DNA of 64,000 bases, taken from the NCBI RefSeq assembly GCF_005845215.1, contig NZ_SPHO01000020.1, positions 1 through 64,000 on the forward strand, in the 5' to 3' direction. The notes beneath the pieces were generated by a model. It had not been told where the DNA came from. It worked only from the letters and a program-made list of their open reading frames with translations, and searched no databases. Origin of the DNA: Clostridium sp. 1001271st1 H5. GTDB lineage: Bacteria; Bacillota; Clostridia; Lachnospirales; Lachnospiraceae. The position numbers and the translations under genes were made by a program. Positions 45,693-53,896 of this stretch are shown here, piece after piece (positions within the stretch are counted from its first letter, which is position 1; the number at the start of each line of letters is the position of its first letter).

Positions 45693-45747
45693 CGTGGTTT
45701 GCAGATATGTTACATATCCTGGCAGCCATCCATAGAAGTCTTTTTTT
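45681..45747 (+). terminator. Riboswitch expression platform terminator
   Basis: AAGACTT (45681-45687) pairs with AAGTCTT (45736-45742), with several nested pairings (TATG/CATA, TGG/CCA, TGC/GCA, GATATG/CATATC) and a T-run to 45747. The 5' arm is the last segment of the aptamer, so ligand-stabilised P1 and the terminator cannot both form. This predicts that metal binding turns the gene on. Confidence 0.8.
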
Positions 45748-45865
45748 GTGGGTTTCCTGGCAAAGGAACAGAGCAGATAATTGTTTTCTGCTGTGCTCCG
45801 GGCATTTTGGCGCAGGGATACGCGCATAATAGAGACTAAGTACTCAATAATGAGGAGGAAAGTAC

Positions 45866-48475
45866 ATGAAAGAATGGTATCAACAGACAAAAGAGGAAAT
45901 ACTCAGCCAGTTTCAGGTAACGGAACAGGGGCTGACCTCTTCGCGGGCAGAGGAAATCCTGGCTGAAAAGGGAGAAAATGTCCTGGAAGAGGGAAAGCGC
46001 AAAAGCACCCTGCAGGTATTTTTAGAGCAGTTCTGCGACCTGCTGGTGGTAATCCTGGTGATTGCAGCCCTTATTTCCATGGTGTCGGGCAATGCGGAGA
46101 GTACGGTGGTCATTCTGGCCGTCATCATCCTTAACGCCATCCTGGGAACAGTACAGCATGCAAAGGCAGAGAAATCCCTGGACAGCCTGAAATCCCTGTC
46201 ATCTCCCAATGCCAAGGTGCTGAGGGACGGACAGAAGGTGGAAATCCCGTCTGCCAAGGTGGTTCCGGGCGATATCCTGTATCTGGAAGCAGGCGACCTG
46301 GTGGTGGCCGACGGAAGGATTTTGGAAAATTATTCCCTCCAGGTCAACGAAAGCTCCCTGACCGGAGAGTCCACCAATGTGGATAAGAGCGACGGTACCC
46401 TTCACACCGACTGCGCCCTGGCTGACCGGGCCAACATGGTATATTCCAGCGGCCTGGTGACCTACGGACGGGCGGTGGTGCTGGTAACCTCCACGGGCAT
46501 GGATACGGAAATCGGCAAAATAGCTGCTCTTATGAATGCCACCAAGGAAAAAAAGACTCCGCTGCAGGTCAGCCTGGACCAGTTCGGCAGCCGTCTTGCT
46601 ATGGCCATCATGGTCATATGCGCCCTCGTGTTCCTGCTGAGCCTGTACCGCAAGATGCCTGTGCTGGATTCCCTGATGTTTGCGGTGGCCCTGGCAGTGG
46701 CAGCCATACCTGAGGCGCTCAGCTCCATTGTGACCATAGTACAGGCCATGGGTACCCAGAAAATGGCCAAGGAACATGCCATCATCAAGGAACTGAAGGC
46801 TGTGGAGAGCCTGGGCTGCGTCTCTGTTATCTGTTCAGACAAGACCGGTACCCTGACCCAGAATAAAATGACGGTACAGAATATCTACACCAATGGACAG
46901 ACCATTACCATAGACCAGCTGAACCTGAAGAACCAGCTTCACCGTTATCTTCTCTACGATGCCATACTTACCAACGATTCCTCCATTGTGGACGGAAAAG
47001 GTATAGGGGACCCCACTGAGTTTGCCCTGGTGGAAATGGGAAGAAAGGCAACTGTGGACGAAAACCTGCTCAGGGAGCTGATGCCCCGTCTGGAGGAGAT
47101 ACCCTTTGACTCAGACCGGAAGCTCATGAGCACCAAGTATGAGCTTCACGATGTGCCCACCGTACTTACCAAGGGCGCCCTGGATGTGCTTCTGGACCGC
47201 ACCGTGAAAATCCGCATGGAGGAGGGAATCCGCGACATCACCCAGGAGGACAGGGACGCCATCCTTCAGAAGAATCTGGAGTTCTCCCAGGAGGGCTTAA
47301 GGGTACTGGCCTTTGGTTATAAGGAAGTTCCCGAAGATTACACCCTGTCCCTGGACAATGAAAATGACTTTATTTTCCTGGGCCTGATTTCCATGATGGA
47401 CCCCCCGAGGGAGGAGTCTAAGGCAGCGGTTGCAGACGCCAAGCGGGCCGGAATCAAGCCGGTCATGATAACCGGCGACCATAAGATAACCGCCACAGCC
47501 ATTGCAAAGCAGATTGGCATTTTTGAGGATGGGGATATTGCCATGACGGGCCGTGAACTGGACGCCATGCCGGAGGAAGAGCTGGACCGCAGGATTACGG
47601 ATATATCCGTCTATGCCAGGGTCTCGCCTGAGAATAAAATCCGTATTGTGGATGCATGGCAGAGACGCGGCTCCATCACGGCCATGACCGGCGACGGGGT
47701 CAATGATGCGCCTGCCCTTAAAAAGGCGGACATCGGAGTGGCCATGGGCATCACCGGCACCGAGGTCTCCAAGGACGCGGCGGCCATGATACTGACAGAT
47801 GACAATTTTGCAACCATTATCAAGGCTGTGGCCAATGGGCGCAACGTATACCGTAACATAAAGAACGCCATCAAGTTCCTGCTGTCAGGCAACATGGCCG
47901 GTATCCTTTCGGTATTGTACACATCCCTGGCAGCCCTGCCTGTACCCTTTGCGCCGGTGCACCTGCTGTTTATCAACCTGCTGACGGATTCTCTTCCGGC
48001 CATAGCAATCGGTATGGAGCCGGCTGAGAAGGATTTATTGTCAGAGGCGCCCAGAAACCCGAAAACAGGCATTCTGACAAAGGATTTCATGACTACCATC
48101 CTGACACAGGGCGGAATCATAGCTGTCTGTACCATGATTGCCTTCCACACAGGCCTTAGAAGCGGCAGCGCAGCCACAGCCAGCACCATGGCCTTTGCAA
48201 CCCTGACCCTGGCCCGTCTGTTCCATGGATTTAACTGCCGCAGCAAGCACAATATATTCAAGCTGGGCTTTTCTTCTAATTGGTACAGCCTGGGAGCGTT
48301 TGCAGCCGGCGTAGTCCTGCTGGGCATTGTCATGTTCGTTCCGTTTATGCAGAACCTGTTTTCCGTAACACCGCTGACCCAAAGCCAGATAATAGATGTC
48401 TGTCTCCTGGCCGCAGTACCTACGGTGCTGATACAGATATTTAAGGTCATGAGAGATATTAAGCATAGGAAATAA
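45866..48475 (+). CDS. P-type cation-transporting ATPase (P2A-like, Ca2+/Mn2+ export)
   Basis: The 869-residue protein has the full P-type architecture: an N-terminal cation-ATPase domain, actuator motif SLTGES (about residue 166), transmembrane motif IPEAL (SERCA-type pumps have PEGL), the phosphorylated Asp in DKTGTLT (about residue 325), the nucleotide-binding KGALDVLLDR, hinge TGDGVND (about 608), and a C-terminal block of transmembrane helices. It belongs to the SERCA/PMR1-like class that pumps Ca2+ and/or Mn2+ out of the cytoplasm. The Mn2+-type riboswitch in front makes manganese export the favoured role. GGAGGAAAG precedes the ATG. Confidence 0.92.
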   Translation: MKEWYQQTKEEILSQFQVTEQGLTSSRAEEILAEKGENVLEEGKRKSTLQVFLEQFCDLLVVILVIAALISMVSGNAESTVVILAVIILNAILGTVQHAKAEKSLDSLKSLSSPNAKVLRDGQKVEIPSAKVVPGDILYLEAGDLVVADGRILENYSLQVNESSLTGESTNVDKSDGTLHTDCALADRANMVYSSGLVTYGRAVVLVTSTGMDTEIGKIAALMNATKEKKTPLQVSLDQFGSRLAMAIMVICALVFLLSLYRKMPVLDSLMFAVALAVAAIPEALSSIVTIVQAMGTQKMAKEHAIIKELKAVESLGCVSVICSDKTGTLTQNKMTVQNIYTNGQTITIDQLNLKNQLHRYLLYDAILTNDSSIVDGKGIGDPTEFALVEMGRKATVDENLLRELMPRLEEIPFDSDRKLMSTKYELHDVPTVLTKGALDVLLDRTVKIRMEEGIRDITQEDRDAILQKNLEFSQEGLRVLAFGYKEVPEDYTLSLDNENDFIFLGLISMMDPPREESKAAVADAKRAGIKPVMITGDHKITATAIAKQIGIFEDGDIAMTGRELDAMPEEELDRRITDISVYARVSPENKIRIVDAWQRRGSITAMTGDGVNDAPALKKADIGVAMGITGTEVSKDAAAMILTDDNFATIIKAVANGRNVYRNIKNAIKFLLSGNMAGILSVLYTSLAALPVPFAPVHLLFINLLTDSLPAIAIGMEPAEKDLLSEAPRNPKTGILTKDFMTTILTQGGIIAVCTMIAFHTGLRSGSAATASTMAFATLTLARLFHGFNCRSKHNIFKLGFSSNWYSLGAFAAGVVLLGIVMFVPFMQNLFSVTPLTQSQIIDVCLLAAVPTVLIQIFKVMRDIKHRK

Positions 48476-48588
48476 TGGGTAATTGTGGTATAATGTCCAA
48501 GTAGGCAATGAGCGGTGTACAGCGGCCCGGACCGGCCGGAACTCATCCTACCCAAAACAAACCAACCAAAGGAAAGGGGCGGTGCTTA

Positions 48589-49185
48589 ATGGATAAGGTC
48601 ATAACAGTAAGCCGCGAATTCGGAAGCGGAGGCCGTGAACTGGGGGTAAAGCTGGCTGAAAAGCTGGACATCCCGTTTTACGACAAGGAGTTAATCTCCA
48701 TGGCTGCGGACGATATCAATATTGCAGAAGAGGCATTCCAGAATTACGATGAGCATATTGTGATTCACGACCCGTTAGACAGGCAGTATTACCATGCTTT
48801 TTCTGACATCTACAAGGTTCCCATGTCGGACCAGATTTTTGTGGCCCAGTCCAATGTCATCCGCAGGCTGGCTGCCCACGGTCCATGTGTTATTGTGGGA
48901 CGGTGTGCAGACATGATTCTGGATGACAGCATTAACCTGTTTATCTACTCTAAGATGAGGGAACGGATAAAGCGTATGCTTGTCCTGGAACCAGGGTCTG
49001 ATGAGAAGGAGATGGAGCGCCGTATCCGGGAGGTGGACCGGAAACGCAAGGAGTATTACCAGTATTACACCGGCAACACATGGGGCCGGGCCCAGAACTA
49101 CCACTTATGTCTGGACAGCGGACTGACAGGGGTGGACGGCTGTCTGAGGGCGGTGCTGGCATATCTGGGAGAGCTGCCCGGGTAA
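48589..49185 (+). CDS. Cytidylate kinase-like family protein
   Basis: The 198-residue protein starts VITVSREFGSGGRELGVKLAEKL, a variant P-loop of the AAA_26/cytidylate-kinase-like family, and contains PFYDKELI, CVIVGRCADMIL, an Arg/Lys-rich lid segment (MRERIKRMLVLE; RIREVDRKRKEYY) and YHLCLDSGLTGVD. The family is common in Clostridia; its substrate has not been settled, to my knowledge. An extended -10 (TGGTATAAT, 48486-48494) lies 95 bases upstream of the ATG. Confidence 0.88.
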   Translation: MDKVITVSREFGSGGRELGVKLAEKLDIPFYDKELISMAADDINIAEEAFQNYDEHIVIHDPLDRQYYHAFSDIYKVPMSDQIFVAQSNVIRRLAAHGPCVIVGRCADMILDDSINLFIYSKMRERIKRMLVLEPGSDEKEMERRIREVDRKRKEYYQYYTGNTWGRAQNYHLCLDSGLTGVDGCLRAVLAYLGELPG

Positions 49186-49287
49186 ACCCGCAGGGCAGGG
49201 TACGGTATGGATAAAAGTACCGGCGTTTCGGCTAAAACGAGAATTAAGCAGGACATTTTAAATTTCTAATAATTTAGGAGGCAGAAG

Positions 49288-50589
49288 ATGAAACAGGATA
49301 TGATTGTAATTCTTGACCTGGGAAGCACAGAAAACACAAAACTGGCCAGGGACATCAGGGAGATGGGGGTGTACAGTGAGATTTATCCCCACGACATCAC
49401 AGCCAGCGAACTGAAGGAACTTCCCAATGTTAAGGGAATCATCATCAACGGCGGCCCTAACAATGTTGTGGACAAAATCCCCATAGATGTGCGCCCGGAG
49501 CTGTATGAGGCAGGATATCCGGTAATGGCGGCAGGCCATGCCGCAGCAGCCTGTGAGCGTTCCATACAGAGCTGGGATGAGGCTGACAGCGCTCAGGTTC
49601 TCCGTTCCTTTGTGTTCGATACATGTAAGGCCCAGGCTAACTGGAATATGAAGAACTTCATTTCCGACCAGGTGGAGTTAATCCGCCAGCAGGTAGGGGA
49701 TAAGAAGGTGTTACTGGCTCTCTCCGGAGGCGTGGACAGTTCTGTGGTAGCTGCCCTGCTTATCAAGGCCATCGGAAAACAGCTGACCTGCGTCCATGTA
49801 AATCATGGTCTTATGAGAAAAGGAGAGTCTGAGAGCGTTATCGATGTATTTAAGAACCAGATGGATGCAAATCTGGTGTATGTGGATGCCGTGGACCGTT
49901 TCCTTGGCAAGCTGGCCGGAGTGGCTGACCCGGAGCAAAAGCGCAAAATCATCGGCGCTGAATTTATCCGCGTGTTTGAGGAAGAGGCCAGAAAGCTGGA
50001 GGGAATTGAATTCCTGGCTCAGGGAACCATATACCCGGACATCGTTGAGAGCGGCACCAAGACAGCCAAGGTGGTGAAATCCCATCACAATGTGGGCGGA
50101 CTTCCTGAGGATTTGGACTTTACCCTGGTGGAGCCCCTGCGTCAGCTGTTTAAGGACGAGGTACGCGCCTGCGGACTGGAGCTGGGACTGCCTCACGCTA
50201 TGGTATACCGCCAGCCCTTCCCTGGTCCCGGATTAGGCGTGCGCTGTCTGGGAGCCATAACCAGAGAGCGTCTGGAAGCTGTAAGGGAATCAGATGCCAT
50301 TCTCCGTGAAGAATTTGCAAACGCCGGCCTGGACAAGACTGTATGGCAGTATTTCACCATTGTGCCGGACTTTAAATCAGTTGGAGTCAGGGACAATGCA
50401 CGCTGCTTTGATTACCCTGTTATCATTCGAGCAGTCAATACAGTGGATGCCATGACTGCCTCCATTGAGCGCATAGATTACGATGTGCTGCAAAAGATTA
50501 CAGACCGTATATTGAAGGAAGTCAAGAATGTAAACAGGGTGTGCTATGACCTGAGCCCGAAGCCTACGGCTACGATTGAGTGGGAATAA
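49288..50589 (+). CDS. guaA: GMP synthase with truncated, active-site-less glutaminase domain
   Basis: The 433-residue protein has a complete GMP-synthase ATP pyrophosphatase and dimerisation region: P-loop LALSGGVDSS (143-152), CVHVNHGLMRKGE, LAQGTIYPDIVES, SHHNVGGLPEDL, QPFPGPGLGVRCLG, RDNARCFDYPVIIRAV and the C-terminal KPTATIEWE. Normal GuaA proteins have about 510-525 residues. Here the N-terminal amidotransferase domain is only about 125 residues. The nucleophile motif (usually GICYGMQ) reads AAGHAAAAC, with Gly83 where the Cys should be, and the segment with the catalytic His and Glu (GVQFHPE) is absent. It should therefore amidate XMP with free ammonia or with a partner glutaminase. 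The protein begins with a proper start and GGAGG, so this is not a simple 5' truncation. Confidence 0.9.
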   Translation: MKQDMIVILDLGSTENTKLARDIREMGVYSEIYPHDITASELKELPNVKGIIINGGPNNVVDKIPIDVRPELYEAGYPVMAAGHAAAACERSIQSWDEADSAQVLRSFVFDTCKAQANWNMKNFISDQVELIRQQVGDKKVLLALSGGVDSSVVAALLIKAIGKQLTCVHVNHGLMRKGESESVIDVFKNQMDANLVYVDAVDRFLGKLAGVADPEQKRKIIGAEFIRVFEEEARKLEGIEFLAQGTIYPDIVESGTKTAKVVKSHHNVGGLPEDLDFTLVEPLRQLFKDEVRACGLELGLPHAMVYRQPFPGPGLGVRCLGAITRERLEAVRESDAILREEFANAGLDKTVWQYFTIVPDFKSVGVRDNARCFDYPVIIRAVNTVDAMTASIERIDYDVLQKITDRILKEVKNVNRVCYDLSPKPTATIEWE

Positions 50590-50604
50590 CCGTTGAAACG
50601 GCGC

Positions 50605-50646
50605 AAACCCGCCCTGCTGAACGACAAATTCAGCAGGGCGGGTTTT
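50605..50646 (+). terminator. Terminator of guaA
   Basis: AAACCCGCCCTGCTGAA (50605-50621) pairs perfectly with TTCAGCAGGGCGGGTTT (50629-50645), followed by TTTT overlap. It is a 17-bp stem. Confidence 0.93.
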
Positions 50647-50827
50647 ACATACCCCCGGAGCCACAAGCGATTTATTGAAGATGGGGCTGATTAGAAGCGG
50701 CTATACTGACCTAACCCCAGAAGATGAAGTGGAAATGGCCAGCTTTATCTGGCCGATTGTCAGAGGAATCATCAGGACTGCGATTGAAAATCACCAAAAA
50801 GACCCCGGCTTGAAAAGGAGAAATACT

Positions 50828-51415
50828 GTGAATACGCCCAAAATAGAAACAGAACGTTTAATTTTAAGGAAATTTACAGGAGAAGATATTGAAGCACTGT
50901 TCCTTATCCTTAAAGATGAAGAAGTCAACAAATTTTTGCCTTGGTATCCCATGAAGGACATTGAGGAAACAAAGAAATTTTATATGGAACGATATGCTGC
51001 AAAGTATGCCCAGCCGCAGGCTTATGCGTATGCAATCTGCCTTAAAAGCGATAATTTTCCCATTGGCTATATTAATGTTGATATGGAGGAACATCACGAT
51101 TTCGGTTACGGACTCCGAAAAGAATTTTGGCATCGGGGTATTGTTTCCGAAGCGGGCAAAGCTGTTGTGGAGCAGGTGAAAAAGGATGGCCTGCCGTATA
51201 TTACCGCAACCCATGACAGAAATAATCCGAGAAGCGCAAATGTGATGAAAGCTTGCGGTATGAAGTATTGCTATACATACGAAGAACAGTGGCAGCCGAA
51301 GGACTTCCCCGTGCTTTTCAGGATGTACCAGCTCAATTTTGACGGCAATGAAGATTTCGTATATAAGAAATACTGGAATATGTACGAAAAGCATTTTGTT
51401 GAAGAAATATTTTAA
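50828..51415 (+). CDS. GNAT family N-acetyltransferase (RimJ/RimL-like)
   Basis: The 195-residue protein starts with a GTG after AAAAGGAG and reads TPKIETERLILRKFTGEDIEAL, the RimJ/RimL-like opening. It continues with IGYINVDM, FGYGLRKEFWHRGIVSEAGKAV as the acetyl-CoA pyrophosphate loop, and ATHDRNNPRSANVMKACGMK. It probably acetylates a ribosomal protein N-terminus or a small amine. The frame stays open upstream to 50675 with sequence (SGYTDLTPEDEVEMASFIWP) that is not part of the acetyltransferase family. The gene is more AT-rich than its neighbours, suggesting transfer. Confidence 0.88.
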   Translation: MNTPKIETERLILRKFTGEDIEALFLILKDEEVNKFLPWYPMKDIEETKKFYMERYAAKYAQPQAYAYAICLKSDNFPIGYINVDMEEHHDFGYGLRKEFWHRGIVSEAGKAVVEQVKKDGLPYITATHDRNNPRSANVMKACGMKYCYTYEEQWQPKDFPVLFRMYQLNFDGNEDFVYKKYWNMYEKHFVEEIF

Positions 51416-51518
51416 AACCAATCCTACGTACAAAAATATCTTGTCAAGCAGAAAATTAGATAAGTTTAAAAAAAATATAAAATTAACTAAAATTCTATAA
51501 AAATTAAATAAATAATTA

Positions 51519-51547
51519 TTGAATTTAAGGGTCGAATATGATAAAAT
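51519..51547 (+). promoter_or_regulatory. Promoter of the symporter leader
   Basis: TTGAAT (51519-51524) and TAAAAT (51542-51547) are 17 bases apart in a very AT-rich stretch, about 60 bases before a structured leader. Confidence 0.55.
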
Positions 51548-51612
51548 AAAAACAATCTATAAAAATTCCTTTTTCTAACAGCGCTGGTATAGTTTTTTTC
51601 TTTATGAATAAT

Positions 51613-51736
51613 CTAGTACCATGCTGGAGGATTCAGGGAAACTCCGGGGAGTTTCTGTGAGAGCGCGAAAGCGCAGGACAGATATAAGCGTCCATAAAAT
51701 CTTCCATGCTCACAGGCAAAAGGGAGGCATACTTTC
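51613..51736 (+). promoter_or_regulatory. Structured leader RNA, possibly a glycine-type riboswitch
   Basis: GTA-CC-ATGC (about 51616-51624) can pair with GCATAC (about 51727-51732), closing a domain that contains GGAGGATT/AATCTTCC, AAACTCC/GGAGTTT, a GCGC-GAAA-GCGC tetraloop hairpin, and GGAC/GTCC. Its 3' side reads CTCACAGGCAAAAGGGAGGC, and CAGGCAAAAGG is a characteristic block of glycine aptamers. The downstream gene is an alanine/glycine:cation symporter, a common glycine-riboswitch target. The other conserved glycine block (CCGAAGG) was not found, so either it is divergent or it is a different class. Confidence 0.45.
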
Positions 51737-51856
51737 CCATCTATGGTGGGTGTCCCTATTGTATGTTTACATCCCGCTCCTTGGAGCGCTGATTATATCA
51801 GCACAAATAAAAATGCCGCGGTATGCGGCCAATTAAACGTATAGGGGGAATTAGGA

Positions 51857-53218
51857 ATGGACGTTATTACAAATCTCGTAGCAAAAGGTAACAGTTTTCT
51901 CTGGAGTTTTCTGTTGATTGTTCTTCTGTGCGGCACTGGTATCTACTACACAATCCGCCTGAGATTCATCCAGGTGAGAAAGTTTACTGAAGGCTGGAAA
52001 CTGGTATTCGGGCACCTCAGCCTTAATGGTGAGAAGCACGAAAAGGGTGAGATGACACCGTTCCAGTCAATCGCAACTGCAATTGCAGCCCAGGTTGGTA
52101 CCGGTAACCTGGCAGGCGCTGCCACGGCTCTTTTAGGAGGCGGACCTGGCGCTATTTTCTGGATGTGGGTAAGTGCGTTCTTTGGTATGTCAACCATTTA
52201 CGCAGAGGCAACTCTGGCTCAGAACTTTAAGACTGAGGTAAACGGTGAGGTAACCGGCGGTCCTGTTTATTACATAAAGGCGGCCTTTAAGGGCACCTTC
52301 GGCAAGGTCCTGGCGGGCTTATTTGCAATCTTTATTGTGCTTGCCCTGGGATTCATGGGCAACATGGTTCAGGCCAACTCCATCGGAGCTGCATTTACAG
52401 AAGCATTTGGAGCATTTAACATAACAATCTCACCAGTCATCATAGGCGTTATCGTGGCAGCTATTGCAGCATTTGTTTTCCTGGGCGGGACACAGAGGCT
52501 TGCATCCGTTGTTGAGAAGGTAGTTCCCATCATGGCAGGCGTGTACATTGTGGGAAGCCTGATTCTTATTATCATGAATATTGCCAACGTTCCTGCAGCC
52601 ATTAAGATGATTTTTGTAGGAGCATTTGACCCGCAGGCTGTATTAGGCGCAGGCGCAGGTATTGCAGTAAAAGAAGCCATCCGTTTCGGCGTTGCCAGAG
52701 GTCTTTTCTCTAACGAGGCTGGTATGGGTTCCACACCTCATGCACATGCAAGGGCTACTGCGGAGAATCCTCATAAGCAGGGACTTTGCGCTATGATTAG
52801 CGTATTCATCGACACGTTTGTAATCCTTAACCTGACTGTATTTTCCGTACTGACCACGGGCGCTCTTGAGTCCGGAAAGAACGGTACTGCTCTTACACAG
52901 GCAGCTTTCATGAGAGGATTCGGCTCCTTTGGTATTGTATTCGTTGCAGTCTGCCTTTTCTTCTTCGCATTTTCTACGATTCTGGGCTGGCATTTCTTTG
53001 GCCTTATCAATGCGAAGTATCTATTTGGCGATAGTGCAGCAAAGATTTATTCCTTATTGGTAGTGGCTTGTATCATAATCGGTTCCGCTCTGAAACTGGA
53101 GCTGGTGTGGGATTTGGCAGACTTCTTTAATGGTCTGATGGTTATACCCAATGCCATGGCCTTGCTTGCCTTAAGCGGTCTGGTGGTACAGATATGTAAT
53201 AAGTACAGTAGTAAATAA
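51857..53218 (+). CDS. Alanine/glycine:cation symporter (AGCS family)
   Basis: The 453-residue integral membrane protein has about ten to eleven hydrophobic segments and the AGCS signatures FQSIATAIAAQVGTGNLAGA and ARGLFSNEAGMGSTPHAHA. These transporters use Na+ or H+ to import alanine or glycine. GGGGGAATTAGGA precedes the ATG. The structured leader upstream suggests control by an amino acid ligand. A terminator follows, so it is a single-gene unit. Confidence 0.94.
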   Translation: MDVITNLVAKGNSFLWSFLLIVLLCGTGIYYTIRLRFIQVRKFTEGWKLVFGHLSLNGEKHEKGEMTPFQSIATAIAAQVGTGNLAGAATALLGGGPGAIFWMWVSAFFGMSTIYAEATLAQNFKTEVNGEVTGGPVYYIKAAFKGTFGKVLAGLFAIFIVLALGFMGNMVQANSIGAAFTEAFGAFNITISPVIIGVIVAAIAAFVFLGGTQRLASVVEKVVPIMAGVYIVGSLILIIMNIANVPAAIKMIFVGAFDPQAVLGAGAGIAVKEAIRFGVARGLFSNEAGMGSTPHAHARATAENPHKQGLCAMISVFIDTFVILNLTVFSVLTTGALESGKNGTALTQAAFMRGFGSFGIVFVAVCLFFFAFSTILGWHFFGLINAKYLFGDSAAKIYSLLVVACIIIGSALKLELVWDLADFFNGLMVIPNAMALLALSGLVVQICNKYSSK

Positions 53219-53249
53219 CACCTGATACAGTAAAATAAATGGTATTTTT

Positions 53250-53295
53250 GCGGCAGCTTTTCCGGAATATCCGGGGGAGCTGCTGCTTTTTCTTT
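53250..53295 (+). terminator. Terminator of the AGCS symporter gene
   Basis: GCGGCAGCTTTTCCGG (53250-53265) pairs with CCGGGGGAGCTGCTGC (53271-53286) with few mismatches, followed by a T-rich tract. Confidence 0.85.
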
Positions 53296-53375
53296 TCCTT
53301 TTTGCAGCGAATGAAAAATTTAGTTATTGGGAAGTATTTATGGTAAAAGAGAAAGCAGAAATGAGGAATTAAATC

Positions 53376-53765
53376 ATGATTGACTCCATTGCAAAGATAA
53401 CGCTGTATGTGAAAAATCAGAATGAAGCCAGGGATTTCTGGACAGAAAAAATGGGATTCATCGTGCGTCTGGAACAGCAGATGGGAGCTGGACAGAAATG
53501 GCTGGAGGTAGGGCCGGAATACGGAGGCGGGACATCCTTTGTCCTGTATGACAAAGAAATGATGAAGGCCCAGAATCCTGAAGTAAATGTGGGCCACCCT
53601 TCTGTCATCTTATGCACCGGGGACCTTGAAAGCGCCCATAGGGAAATGAAGGAGAGGGGGGTCCTGGCCGGGGATATCATGAGGATGCCTTACGGCAGCA
53701 TGTTCCAGTTTTATGATATGGACGGGAATGTGTTTTTGCTGAGGGAGGAAGTCGGTACACATTAA
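53376..53765 (+). CDS. VOC superfamily (glyoxalase/dioxygenase-like) protein
   Basis: The 129-residue protein has the vicinal-oxygen-chelate fold pattern of two beta-alpha-beta-beta-beta modules: ITLYVKNQNEARDFWTEKMGF in the first and GDLESAHREMKERGV with MFQFYDMDGNVFLL in the second. A Glu in the last strand region and His/Glu residues could bind a metal. The family includes glyoxalases, bleomycin-type resistance proteins and others, so the function is open. GAGGA precedes the ATG. Confidence 0.85.
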   Translation: MIDSIAKITLYVKNQNEARDFWTEKMGFIVRLEQQMGAGQKWLEVGPEYGGGTSFVLYDKEMMKAQNPEVNVGHPSVILCTGDLESAHREMKERGVLAGDIMRMPYGSMFQFYDMDGNVFLLREEVGTH

Positions 53766-53816
53766 GTTTCCGTGTAATTTCCAGGCCTGTTTTTCTGCGA
53801 AACGCCGTGCATGTAT

Positions 53817-53845
53817 TTGTAAACCGGTATAAAATATGTTAGAAT
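53817..53845 (+). promoter_or_regulatory. Promoter of the FadR-type regulator gene
   Basis: TTGTAA (53817-53822) and TAGAAT (53840-53845) are 17 bases apart, 50 bases before the start codon. Confidence 0.6.
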
Positions 53846-53896
53846 AAGTAGCATTAGAGCATACGGCGATAACCGGGAAAGGATGTAGTCAGGAGA

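Noticed and set aside
45591-45839. Small plus-strand reading frame upstream of the P-type ATPase
   Set aside because: It is fully covered by the yybP-ykoY aptamer and its terminator and has no protein-like composition.
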